23,810 nucleotides of DNA from contig CAJUMS010000040.1 of assembly GCA_910587465.1 (NCBI GenBank), forward strand, positions 1 through 23,810, given 5' to 3'. Both the position numbers and the translations under genes were made by a program. Origin of the DNA: an uncultured Oscillospiraceae bacterium. GTDB lineage: Bacteria; Bacillota; Clostridia; Oscillospirales; Ruminococcaceae. Shown in pieces: positions 1 to 7,331 of this stretch. The stretch's first letter is position 1; the number at the start of each line of letters is the position of its first letter. The notes below the pieces were generated by a model. It was not told the DNA's origin, made no database searches, and saw only the letters and a program-made list of their open reading frames with translations.

Positions 1-288
1 ATAGGTATCGACGTGTTCCCGAAATATCGGGGCAGGGGAGCGGGAACGTACCTCGCGCTGTTGATGAAGAATGAGATCATCAAGCGTTGCGAAATGCCCG
101 TCTACGGCACTGCCGCCGCAAATCTGCATTCGCAGAATATCGCGCTGAATTGCGGATTCAGACCGGTCTGGGTGGAAATGGAGGCGGAGAAGATATCCCC
201 GAAAGCTCCCGAGCCGACATGGGTTGACGATATGAAACAGGACTTGGAGGACTATATCGAGGAACAGGGTATTTACATCAGGCAATAA
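1..288 (+). CDS. GNAT-family N-acetyltransferase, C-terminal fragment (cut by window edge)
   Basis: The reading frame is open from the first base and ends at TAA 286-288, so the gene starts outside the window. A GTG at 13 is in frame but falls inside the conserved fold and is not a believable start. The visible part begins IGIDVFPKYRGRGAGTYLA, which is the acetyl-CoA pyrophosphate-binding motif A (R/Q-x-x-G-x-G/A) of GNAT enzymes. It then has the usual late segment with an Asn (AAANLHSQNIALNCGF), where the acetyl-CoA arm contacts motif B. A charged tail follows that is rich in Asp and Glu. The family transfers an acetyl group from acetyl-CoA to an amine. The substrate cannot be read from this fragment. 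The gene converges on the minus-strand cluster and shares a terminator with it. Confidence 0.8.
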   Translation: MGIDVFPKYRGRGAGTYLALLMKNEIIKRCEMPVYGTAAANLHSQNIALNCGFRPVWVEMEAEKISPKAPEPTWVDDMKQDLEDYIEEQGIYIRQ

Positions 289-292
289 AAAA

Positions 293-325
293 CGCGGAGC
301 AGTTCAATGCTCCGCGCAATTTTTT
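293..325 (+). terminator. Bidirectional intrinsic terminator
   Basis: An 8-bp perfect stem (CGCGGAGC 293-300 with GCTCCGCG 309-316) and an 8-nt loop are followed by a T-run at 320-325. On the other strand the stem is followed by the complement of the A-run 287-292, so it can also stop the minus-strand transcript ending at 324. It separates two convergent genes. Confidence 0.85.
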
Positions 326-1817
326 ATCTTACGGTTGTGCCCGTGTAATAGAATTCGAGAATTTGCTTGTAATCCCAGCCGAGGCGTGTTGCGAGGGCGT
401 TTGCGCCGTTCTGGCTCATGCCTACGCCGTGACCGTAACCATAGGTGGTAATGACGAATTCGCCGCTGCTGCTGTCGTAGTTAATATCGAACGCGCTGGA
501 GCGGACGTCAAAGCTCATTATCCTCTCGCGGAACACGCGTCCCGTAATTGAAACCGTATCGCCGTCGCTGTCTATGTATGTATGATAGCCTCCGATATTC
601 ATTTTGCCTACGTATTTGCCCTCGTTGCGGCTCTCGATAGTGAACCACCCCGACGGGTCGCCGTTCAGCGAGATGCCCGTGGTGCTGTAAACTCGCGCCT
701 TGATGTCGTCCGCCTTAAACCGCTTGGTCTTTCCGTAATTCGGGTCGTACTGCGCGTCAAGCTCGCAGTAAACGCTTTGCAGATATGGCAGGTCGGTGCC
801 CCATACGTTCACGCTCGAGGCTGTGCAGCCCGCCGAGGATGCGGAATAAGTCGCTTGTATCACCTCGCCGTTGTAGTAGACCGCCTCGCCGATAACCGAC
901 GCTACGAGCACTTTTATCGAGTCGCTTGGCTCGCTGATGTAAGCACTGGGCGTACTGCCGCGCAGATTGAAGTACTTGACATATGTGTACGCCGCCACAG
1001 CCTGCGCCTTTATCGCCTCGGGGGCGAACGAGCCGCCGACTTCGTTTGCGACGATACCCGATACGATATCGAGCGCCGTACCCGAAACGACGTCGCCGTT
1101 CACGCTTACAGACAGTATCTCGTTAGCCGCGGAGGTATTTGTTATTACTTCGTTGGGCTGAACAGGTAACGAGGATGACGAAGAAGATGATGACGAGCTT
1201 GAAGAAGTCGGCTCGGAGGTCGTCGTGCTTGAGCTGCTCGAGCTTGTGGTGCTGCTTGAACTGCTCGTGCTGCTCGAGGTAGGCTCCGAGGTATCCGAAG
1301 TGTCCGAGGTGTCGGGCTCGGAAGTATCGGGCACCGTTGTCGAGGTGTCTGTGGACGTGCTCGAAGGCTCGCTTTCAACAGGCTTGGGAATATCTTCGGG
1401 AGTAAACGTCGAAACGGGAGGAGGATCGGGCTCCTGAGGCTCAATAACGAACACACTGCTCGTTGACGAGCTTTCCGAACTTATGGTGTCCGCGCTAGGC
1501 AGCTTTTCCGTAAGCCTGCCCGGGACAAAATCCGCGCTTACGGGCTGCTTCACAATAGACGGCTGCCCGAAATTGACGATGTCGATCTTCTCCAATATTT
1601 CGTTCTTATTATCGGGCGTGACGGGGTCGGCAAGGTTGTTGTCGGGCAGCAGGAAATCCTGCGTACCCTGTCCTGTTGCCTCCTTGTCCTTATCGGGCTC
1701 GTCGTCCGTGACCGCGACGTTGCCGTCGCCGGCAACGCCCATCACTCCGCACGTGAACAGGTATACATTGCATATACAAAGCGCCGCAATGATTTTAACC
1801 AATGAAAGATGTTTCAT
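324..1817 (-). CDS. SpoIID/LytB-domain surface protein with Ser/Thr-rich stalk
   Basis: A 497-residue protein. The SpoIID/LytB domain (about residues 235-490) is recognised from the segment ALDIVSGIVANEVGGSF, with E259 in the position of the catalytic Glu of SpoIID, then EAIKAQAVAAYTYVKY, and the C-terminal GYGHGVGMSQNGA motif near 459-470. SpoIID proteins are lytic transglycosylases that cut peptidoglycan strands lacking stem peptides; LytB-type members modulate autolysins. The N-terminus has a hydrophobic signal or anchor segment (about 5-27), so the domain is outside the membrane. Between them are an acidic linker and a Ser/Thr stalk (about 140-218) with long Ser runs. I chose the ATG at 1817 because AAGGAG lies 4 nt upstream; a TTG at 1889 adds 24 residues without support. 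It is the last gene of the minus cluster, after three sortases. With a stalk and no other spore genes nearby, a vegetative cell-wall role seems likelier than engulfment, but this is inference. Confidence 0.85.
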   Translation of the reverse strand: MKHLSLVKIIAALCICNVYLFTCGVMGVAGDGNVAVTDDEPDKDKEATGQGTQDFLLPDNNLADPVTPDNKNEILEKIDIVNFGQPSIVKQPVSADFVPGRLTEKLPSADTISSESSSTSSVFVIEPQEPDPPPVSTFTPEDIPKPVESEPSSTSTDTSTTVPDTSEPDTSDTSDTSEPTSSSTSSSSSTTSSSSSSTTTSEPTSSSSSSSSSSSSLPVQPNEVITNTSAANEILSVSVNGDVVSGTALDIVSGIVANEVGGSFAPEAIKAQAVAAYTYVKYFNLRGSTPSAYISEPSDSIKVLVASVIGEAVYYNGEVIQATYSASSAGCTASSVNVWGTDLPYLQSVYCELDAQYDPNYGKTKRFKADDIKARVYSTTGISLNGDPSGWFTIESRNEGKYVGKMNIGGYHTYIDSDGDTVSITGRVFRERIMSFDVRSSAFDINYDSSSGEFVITTYGYGHGVGMSQNGANALATRLGWDYKQILEFYYTGTTVR

Positions 1818-1922
1818 AACGCTCCTTACCTTATTATAAAATGCTCCGCTTGTTTGCCCAAACGCTTCGCCTTTGGACTTTCTTGTCAATATGTCAGCCT
1901 GCGGCTGCCGCGTTGACGGCGG

Positions 1923-3041
1923 CTACACATAGTCCGCGGGATCGTCTTCAAGACCGTTTTCCCGTAAATATTCGTCCATTCCCTTGACCAGCGAGATATC
2001 CCATGTTCTGCCTTTCCAGAGCTGTCCGAATATCTCGTAATACGCGTCGAAGAATTTCACGCTGTCCTTTTTGACTATCCTTTCGGTATCGACGTCGGGA
2101 CTTTCGTTGGGTCTGACCTTTCTCGCCACGACCACCAGTCTCAAGTCCATATACGTGTCCTGATCGCAGGTGGACAGGGTGAGGAATTCGTCGCCGTATT
2201 CCACGTCAACGCCTGTATCGTAATAGCTTCTGTCCTCACACTCCAGAACGAAATCGTAGAATTCCGCCTGATTGGTGAAGTAGGTCGTTCCCGTGTAATC
2301 GAACACATCACCGTGCTCCTCCTCAATATTCGCGAGGAATACGGAAATTATCTTGTACTTATTGTTATGATACAAGGTGTTGAAGTCGACGACGGGCGCG
2401 AGCTTCATAAAGTCGATATCGCGCTTGTAGTTCATCAAAGCCGAGAACTGGAATTTATACAGCATATTATGCCCGTAGATGACCGTATTGTGCGGCATCT
2501 CATCCGGACCTATCTTTCCGCGGTAGTCCGCGAAAAGCGTTCCCTCAAAGGCATATTCCTTCTGGAAGTTGGTATGCAGGTAGTCGTCGTTGTTTTCGGT
2601 CTGCATAACGGGGTAGTTGATATTTGTGCCGGGAACGTTCAGCCAGCCTATAAAATCATTGTTTTCGGCGTACAGCGAGGCGTATTCCGAGTTAATGGTG
2701 CCCTGCGGCAGCTGCTGTATCTGCTCCTGTGTGGGCGTTTTGTTTTTCAGATCAACGATATACGCGTCGGTAGCTTCAAACTCGCTGCCGTTGCCGACGT
2801 TAGTGTGAGAGTTCAGGGCTCCGTACTGAAGATAATGCGCGGCTATAAGCACAACGGCAACGACCAGCACGATAAGCGCCGCAAGGAAAACGATTTTCCT
2901 GACAATCTCGTTCGTACTGTCTCCCTTGCATGGTATAAGTCCCGATACGATGCTGTTCCATATGCTCTGCTTTTTGCGCTTTTTCTTTTTTTTGCCGTTC
3001 TTGTTACCATGAGGAGCAAGACCCATATCCATTTCTGCCAT
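1923..3041 (-). CDS. srtB: Class B sortase, first of three tandem copies
   Basis: A 372-residue membrane-anchored transpeptidase. Order: Lys/Arg-rich cytoplasmic tail (1-49), one membrane segment (about 50-70), an extracellular spacer, then the sortase domain. Catalytic residues are visible: His191 in VIYGHNM, Cys292 in LTLSTCDQD and Arg301 in DLRLVVVARKV. The motifs NYPVMQTENNDDYLHTNF and GTLFADYRGKI are typical of class B enzymes. These cut a sorting signal (NPQTN-like in the best known cases) and link the protein to peptidoglycan or to a pilin. After the catalytic fold comes a tail, FFDAYYEIFGQLWKGRTW, that also occurs in the two neighbouring sortases. The start is ATG 3041 with AGGA 9 nt upstream. 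A 122-bp gap separates it from the next sortase. No protein with a sorting signal is encoded in the window, so the substrate is unknown. Confidence 0.9.
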   Translation of the reverse strand: MAEMDMGLAPHGNKNGKKKKKRKKQSIWNSIVSGLIPCKGDSTNEIVRKIVFLAALIVLVVAVVLIAAHYLQYGALNSHTNVGNGSEFEATDAYIVDLKNKTPTQEQIQQLPQGTINSEYASLYAENNDFIGWLNVPGTNINYPVMQTENNDDYLHTNFQKEYAFEGTLFADYRGKIGPDEMPHNTVIYGHNMLYKFQFSALMNYKRDIDFMKLAPVVDFNTLYHNNKYKIISVFLANIEEEHGDVFDYTGTTYFTNQAEFYDFVLECEDRSYYDTGVDVEYGDEFLTLSTCDQDTYMDLRLVVVARKVRPNESPDVDTERIVKKDSVKFFDAYYEIFGQLWKGRTWDISLVKGMDEYLRENGLEDDPADYV

Positions 3042-3163
3042 TGTTGTTCATCCTTTCAGAGCCTGAGGAGTTATCTGTTGATAATATAGGAACTGTTCCC
3101 ATAGCCGTATGTGCAATGCGGACTATGAGAACATATCCTTATGTTGTGTTGTATTACGGTAAA

Positions 3164-4348
3164 TTATCCCGCGAAGTCCTTGATGATCTCCTTCGGCCAC
3201 TTTCTGCCGCCCCAGCTGCCGCCTGCGTAGTTGTTGTAGTAAGCGTCGAAGAACAGGGGATCGGGGTTAGCGTATGCCTTGCTTACGTCAACGGACGCGC
3301 TCTCTCCGTCGCGAACCTCACGCGCGAAGATTACCCAGCGCAGATGAGCCTCGCCCGCTGAAATGCTCGGAGTACCGTAGTTCCACATACAAGTGGACAG
3401 GGTGAGGAGCTTGTCGCCATACTGAAGGTCAACGTCGGGGTTGATGAAGTTGGAGCGGTCAAGAATGCTTGCGCAGTAGTTGTCGAAATCGGACTTGCTG
3501 CCAAAGCTGCGCACGGTGTGGTACGGGAATACCGCGCCGTCCTCCTCGTAAACGTTCGTGAGGATACCCGCGAAGATCTTGTATGTAGAGTTCTTATAGA
3601 TAGTGTTGTAAGTGATCGTCGGGTGGTTCTTGTAGAAACTGATGTTGTTGGGATCACCCGTTGTCATCGAGTAGTTGAAGTAGTTTGGCAGTCCGCCGAA
3701 ATACTCCGCGCCCGCATCGTTATGACCGTAAATAACGGTATTGTCGGGCTTTCCGCCTGCGGTCACCTTATTGTGATAGTCAACGTAAAGCGCACCCGTC
3801 TTGCTGGGGTTGTTGTAGAAGTCGTGAGTGAGGTAATACTCGTTGTCGTCCGTCTGCATAACGGGCAGATTGACCACGCCGTCGATAGTCAGCCAACCCA
3901 CGATATCGGAGTTGATCTCCAGAAGCTCCTCGAAATTGCCCTGGATTACAGCGGGAGTATTGGGCTTCTCCGCATAGGGGTCGCTTGAATTGCTGCTCGA
4001 AGTGCTTGAGCTCGTCGACGAGGTAGACGACGTACTGCTCGAAGTGCTGCTTGAGGTACTGCTGGAGTTGCTGGATGTGCTTGACGACGTATTGGACGAG
4101 CTGCTGTTCGAATCGGTCGACGAAGAACCGCCTTGGCTGTAAATATTAGCAAGATTGCTGTTCTGCTCTTTGTCTTTAGCCGAGTTGACGCCGTTTATGA
4201 TCAGTATCGTAACGGTAACAACAAGCACGACCGCCGCCGCGATAAAGATGAGCTTGCGTATCTTTTCCGCGGGCTTGTCGCCCTCCCAAGGAATAAGGTA
4301 TTTTACCACGCGCATAAACGCGTTATCCTTTTCTTCCATATTTGCCAT
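3164..4348 (-). CDS. srtB: Class B sortase with Ser/Thr stalk, second of three
   Basis: A 394-residue class B sortase. A short cytoplasmic part is followed by a membrane segment (about 34-52), then a striking Ser/Thr-only stalk at about 74-122 that holds the catalytic domain away from the membrane. His209 (VIYGHND), Cys320 (LTLSTCMWNY) and Arg337 (HLRWVIFARE) form the active site. The distance from Cys to Arg is 17 residues, longer than the 9 and 12 of its neighbours, because of an insertion NYGTPSISAGEA that may shape the substrate pocket. The tail FFDAYYNNYAGGSWGGRKW matches its neighbours. The start is ATG 4348 with TAGGAGG 9 nt upstream. The gap to the third sortase is 49 bp, so they are probably cotranscribed. 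The stalk is shared in style with the SpoIID-like protein and the cellulase in this window. Confidence 0.9.
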   Translation of the reverse strand: MANMEEKDNAFMRVVKYLIPWEGDKPAEKIRKLIFIAAAVVLVVTVTILIINGVNSAKDKEQNSNLANIYSQGGSSSTDSNSSSSNTSSSTSSNSSSTSSSTSSSTSSTSSTSSSTSSSNSSDPYAEKPNTPAVIQGNFEELLEINSDIVGWLTIDGVVNLPVMQTDDNEYYLTHDFYNNPSKTGALYVDYHNKVTAGGKPDNTVIYGHNDAGAEYFGGLPNYFNYSMTTGDPNNISFYKNHPTITYNTIYKNSTYKIFAGILTNVYEEDGAVFPYHTVRSFGSKSDFDNYCASILDRSNFINPDVDLQYGDKLLTLSTCMWNYGTPSISAGEAHLRWVIFAREVRDGESASVDVSKAYANPDPLFFDAYYNNYAGGSWGGRKWPKEIIKDFAG

Positions 4349-4397
4349 GATAAATTTCCTCCTAAAATGTGATTTTTTTACCTAACCGTTAAAATTA

Positions 4398-5597
4398 TCA
4401 ATAGCTCAGCAGCTTTGAGCGATCCCATACGGAGCCTTCCCAGCTGCCTCCCTTGATATCGTAGTAATAGTCGAAGAGCTTAGCCTGATAGTTGCGAGTA
4501 GCGACCGAGGTGTTTACCTCTTCGCTTTCGCCGTCGCGTACCTTTCTCGCGAACAGTACCCAGCGCGTATCCACGTTTTTGCCGAGCGGCCAGTAGCAGG
4601 TCGACAGCGTGAGCAGCTCGTCACCGTAGGTCAGGTCGACGTCGGTAAAGAACCAGCTTCTGTCCATGATCTCGATGATGTAGTTGTTGAAGTCGTCAAC
4701 ACCGTCAAAGCGTGTCTTTGTGATGTAGTCGAATACCTCTCCGTACTGCGGTTCGGTATTCGCGAGGATACCCGCGAATATCTTGTATGTCGCGCTTCCG
4801 CCCTCGGGGGTGGACATCAGCACGGTGGGGTGCGTCTTGTAGAACGACAGCGGCTCGGAATACAGGTCGTCTGGTACGTAGTGCATAACGTAGGCGAAGA
4901 AGTAACCGCTTTCCATATTATGACCGAAGAGTATCTTGTTTTTGTCGTTCGGATCGTTCCAGTCGTTGAGGTAGGTTGAGAATACCGTACCCGAAATCGA
5001 TTCCTTGCCGTAGAAGTCGTGGTCGAGGTAATACTCGTTGTCGCTGCCCTGAACGACCGCGTCGTTGAGCATCGTGCCGGTGATCTGTACCCATGCCTTT
5101 ATATCGGGGTTTATCTTTCTGAGCTCTTCCCAGTTAGCTTCGATAGGCTTGTTCACAACGGGCGTGAGGTCCACCACCTCCGGAACGCGATTTCCCGCCG
5201 TAGTCGCAATATCGGGGCTTGGATTTGCGATATGCGAAGGCGGCTGATAGCTGCTCGACATATCGGGCATAGGCACGCCGCCTATGCTTGCGAGCTCGTC
5301 GTTGGTCTTGCCCGCCTGATTCATTCCGACTATCTGCCAGATAAGGAACGACATTGTGCCGATAAGTATCGCGATAGCTACAAGCAGCAGTGCCTTGCGC
5401 GCCTTTTCCGCTCCCGAGTCTCTTGCCTGCGGGAAAACCGCCGTAGCAAATCTCACGATCGGATTTCTGGACTTGCGTTTTTTGCTGCCCGAGGGCTTGC
5501 CCGTAGGTCTTTTTCTCGAAGGCTCTCTGATATCGACGTCGAATTTATCCAGTGCGTAGTTTCTGTCGTTTCTGTTTCTGTTTGAGTTGTTAGCCAT
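4398..5597 (-). CDS. srtB: Class B sortase with long cytoplasmic tail, third of three
   Basis: A 399-residue class B sortase. The cytoplasmic N-terminus is long (about 68 residues), rich in Asn, Arg and Lys, and probably disordered. The membrane segment is about 69-91, and a Pro-rich rather than Ser-rich spacer (about 100-150) precedes the domain. His226 (ILFGHNM), Cys334 (LTLSTCYWP) and Arg346 (DTRWVLFARK) are in place. The C-terminal tail LFDYYYDIKGGSWEGSVW ends with the same aromatic-glycine pattern as the other two. The ATG at 5597 overlaps the end of the upstream pncC gene by 8 bp (ATGGCTAA), so translation is probably coupled. It is the first of the three sortases in transcription order. 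Confidence 0.9.
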   Translation of the reverse strand: MANNSNRNRNDRNYALDKFDVDIREPSRKRPTGKPSGSKKRKSRNPIVRFATAVFPQARDSGAEKARKALLLVAIAILIGTMSFLIWQIVGMNQAGKTNDELASIGGVPMPDMSSSYQPPSHIANPSPDIATTAGNRVPEVVDLTPVVNKPIEANWEELRKINPDIKAWVQITGTMLNDAVVQGSDNEYYLDHDFYGKESISGTVFSTYLNDWNDPNDKNKILFGHNMESGYFFAYVMHYVPDDLYSEPLSFYKTHPTVLMSTPEGGSATYKIFAGILANTEPQYGEVFDYITKTRFDGVDDFNNYIIEIMDRSWFFTDVDLTYGDELLTLSTCYWPLGKNVDTRWVLFARKVRDGESEEVNTSVATRNYQAKLFDYYYDIKGGSWEGSVWDRSKLLSY

Positions 5598-6135
5598 TTT
5601 CTTTCCCTTTCGATTGTATTGTCTGTAAATTCGGTGTTGTCTTTAAGATTTTATCGAGCAGCATTTCAAGCGCTTTTTCGGTCGCCGCCGCTCTGATGTG
5701 GTCTCTGCCGTTGTTTTCAAACAGGCATTTCTCGGAGGTGACCGAATTTCCGTCCGAGGCGCAGATATAAACCGTGCCGACGGGGTTTTTCTCCGTACCT
5801 CCCGTGGGACCCGCAACGCCGCTTGTCGCGACCGCGAAGTCCGCTCCCGAGACCTTAATGGCTCCCCTTGCCATTTCCTCCGCGCAGACTGTGCTGTATT
5901 CCGAGAATTGTACCAGCGTGCTTTCGGTCACTCCGAGGATATCCCGCTTTATCCTGTTGGAATAGCTGCAAATACCCAATTCTATGACCGCCGAGCTCCC
6001 CGATACCGCCGTGACCGCCGCCGAGATCATACCTCCCGTACAGCTTTCCGCCGTCGATATCTTCACGCCCGCCGCCGTACATTTCTCAACGATCTGCTGC
6101 GCGAGACTGTTTATTTTGTTGTACATCTCCTCCAT
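5590..6135 (-). CDS. pncC: Nicotinamide-nucleotide amidohydrolase (CinA C-terminal domain)
   Basis: A 181-residue stand-alone CinA C-terminal domain. The family (PncC) hydrolyses nicotinamide mononucleotide to nicotinic acid mononucleotide and ammonia, recycling NMN released by NAD-dependent DNA ligase and other reactions. Diagnostic segments are STAESCTGGMISAAVTAVSG near the N-terminus, the SNRIKRDILGV segment, and ATSGVAGPTGGTEKNPVGTV. The N-terminal molybdopterin-binding-like domain of full-length CinA is absent, which is common. The ATG at 6135 overlaps the thiI stop codon by one base (TAATG), so it probably depends on translational coupling; a second ATG four codons in has a GGAGG only 2 nt away and is less likely. 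Its 3' end overlaps the first sortase gene by 8 bp. Confidence 0.93.
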   Translation of the reverse strand: MEEMYNKINSLAQQIVEKCTAAGVKISTAESCTGGMISAAVTAVSGSSAVIELGICSYSNRIKRDILGVTESTLVQFSEYSTVCAEEMARGAIKVSGADFAVATSGVAGPTGGTEKNPVGTVYICASDGNSVTSEKCLFENNGRDHIRAAATEKALEMLLDKILKTTPNLQTIQSKGKENG

Positions 6136-7331
6136 TAGTCTAAGAAAACTGTTTCCTCCCCGTATTTAAACCGCTTTACCTCGATTTTCGCGACAGCCTC
6201 GTCAATCATCTTGTCGAAATCAAAGGAGCTTTCCGCGTCAATTACCTCGTCGAACTTCGGCTTGGTGCGCGGATGCTTGGGCGAAAATACCGTGCAGCAG
6301 TCCTCGTATGGCATTATCGAGGTCTCGTAGGTACCTATTTTACGCGATATCTCGGTGATCTCGATCTTGTCCATTCCTATTACCGGGCGAAAAACGGGGA
6401 ACTCTGCCGCTGCGTTGGTACAGTACAGAGCGGGCAGTGTCTGACTTGCGACCTGCGCCAAGCTTTCACCCGTGATTATCGCGCCGTAACCGTCTCTCTC
6501 GCAGATCTTGTTGGCGATCTTCACCATAAGTCTGCGCATAAGCACCGTGAAATACTGCTCGGGGCAGTTGTCCCGCAGCGCCTCTTGGATTTCGGTGAAC
6601 GGCACGCAATAAAAGATAATGTCCCCGCAGAACTCGGTCATCTCTTCGCAGAGCTTTTCGACCTTTAGCCGCGCTCTTTCCGAGGTGTACGGAGGACTAA
6701 CGTAATGAATGCAGTCGACAACCAATCCGCGCTTTGCCATCATATAGCCCGCGACGGGGGAGTCTATCCCTCCCGAGAGCATAAGCAGCGCCTTTCCGCT
6801 GCTTCCGACAGGCATTCCGCCCGCGCCGATTATTCTCTCGGCGGAGAGGTACGCGCCGTTGTCGCGAATTTCCAGCCGCACGGTGACTTCGGGGTTATGC
6901 ACGTCCACACCGAGGTGGGGGAACGCGTCCAGAACCGCGTCGCCCAGCTGCTGCTGTATTTCGGGCGATTTCATCGGGAACGTCTTGTCGGAGCGCTTCG
7001 CCTCTATCTTAAAGGTTTTCACCCCTTCGAGCGCGTCCGCGAGATACTCTCCGAGGTTTTGTACGACTGCCGAAAAATCCTTCGGAAACACCGCGCACTT
7101 CTGTATCGCGCCTATCCCGAAAACATTTTTCAGTCTCCGCACCGCCTCGTCGATATCCGCTCCGTCCTCCGACGGCTCAATGTAAATCGTCGACTGCTTG
7201 CGGCTGTAATCAAATCTTCCGACCTTTTTCAGCCGCCTTTTTATATTTCTGAGGAGCATATCCTCAAAGGTGTTCTTATTTTCACCTTTAAGGGCGATCT
7301 CCCCGTATTTAGCCAGTATAATTTCCTTCAT
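6135..7331 (-). CDS. thiI: tRNA 4-thiouridine synthase ThiI (no rhodanese domain)
   Basis: A 398-residue ThiI. The N-terminal ferredoxin-like and THUMP region (about 1-165) binds tRNA. The PP-loop ATP pyrophosphatase motif SGGIDSP (186-192) adenylates U8 of tRNA before sulfur transfer. The enzyme makes 4-thiouridine and in some bacteria also feeds sulfur to thiamine synthesis. The protein ends soon after the MPYEDCCTVFSPKHPRTKP segment and lacks the C-terminal rhodanese domain of the E. coli enzyme. That matches the Bacillus type, where a dedicated cysteine desulfurase delivers the sulfur directly. Here the start codon overlaps the desulfurase stop by 4 bp (ATGA), which strongly supports the pairing. 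Confidence 0.96.
   Translation of the reverse strand: MKEIILAKYGEIALKGENKNTFEDMLLRNIKRRLKKVGRFDYSRKQSTIYIEPSEDGADIDEAVRRLKNVFGIGAIQKCAVFPKDFSAVVQNLGEYLADALEGVKTFKIEAKRSDKTFPMKSPEIQQQLGDAVLDAFPHLGVDVHNPEVTVRLEIRDNGAYLSAERIIGAGGMPVGSSGKALLMLSGGIDSPVAGYMMAKRGLVVDCIHYVSPPYTSERARLKVEKLCEEMTEFCGDIIFYCVPFTEIQEALRDNCPEQYFTVLMRRLMVKIANKICERDGYGAIITGESLAQVASQTLPALYCTNAAAEFPVFRPVIGMDKIEITEISRKIGTYETSIMPYEDCCTVFSPKHPRTKPKFDEVIDAESSFDFDKMIDEAVAKIEVKRFKYGEETVFLD

Noticed and set aside
582..1169. Long reading frames antisense to the SpoIID-like, sortase and other genes
   Set aside because: They lack ribosome sites and mirror the codon pattern of the genes on the opposite strand.
1833..1861. TATAAT with a weak TTGGGC -35 before the SpoIID-like gene
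   Set aside because: The start of transcription would fall at or inside the ribosome site, leaving almost no leader.
1818..1889. TTG start at 1889 for the SpoIID-like gene
   Set aside because: It would add a basic, non-hydrophobic extension before the signal segment; the ATG at 1817 has AAGGAG directly upstream.
3089..3099. GGAACTGTTCC palindrome between two sortase genes
   Set aside because: Only 5-bp arms, no promoter nearby, and such short palindromes are expected by chance.
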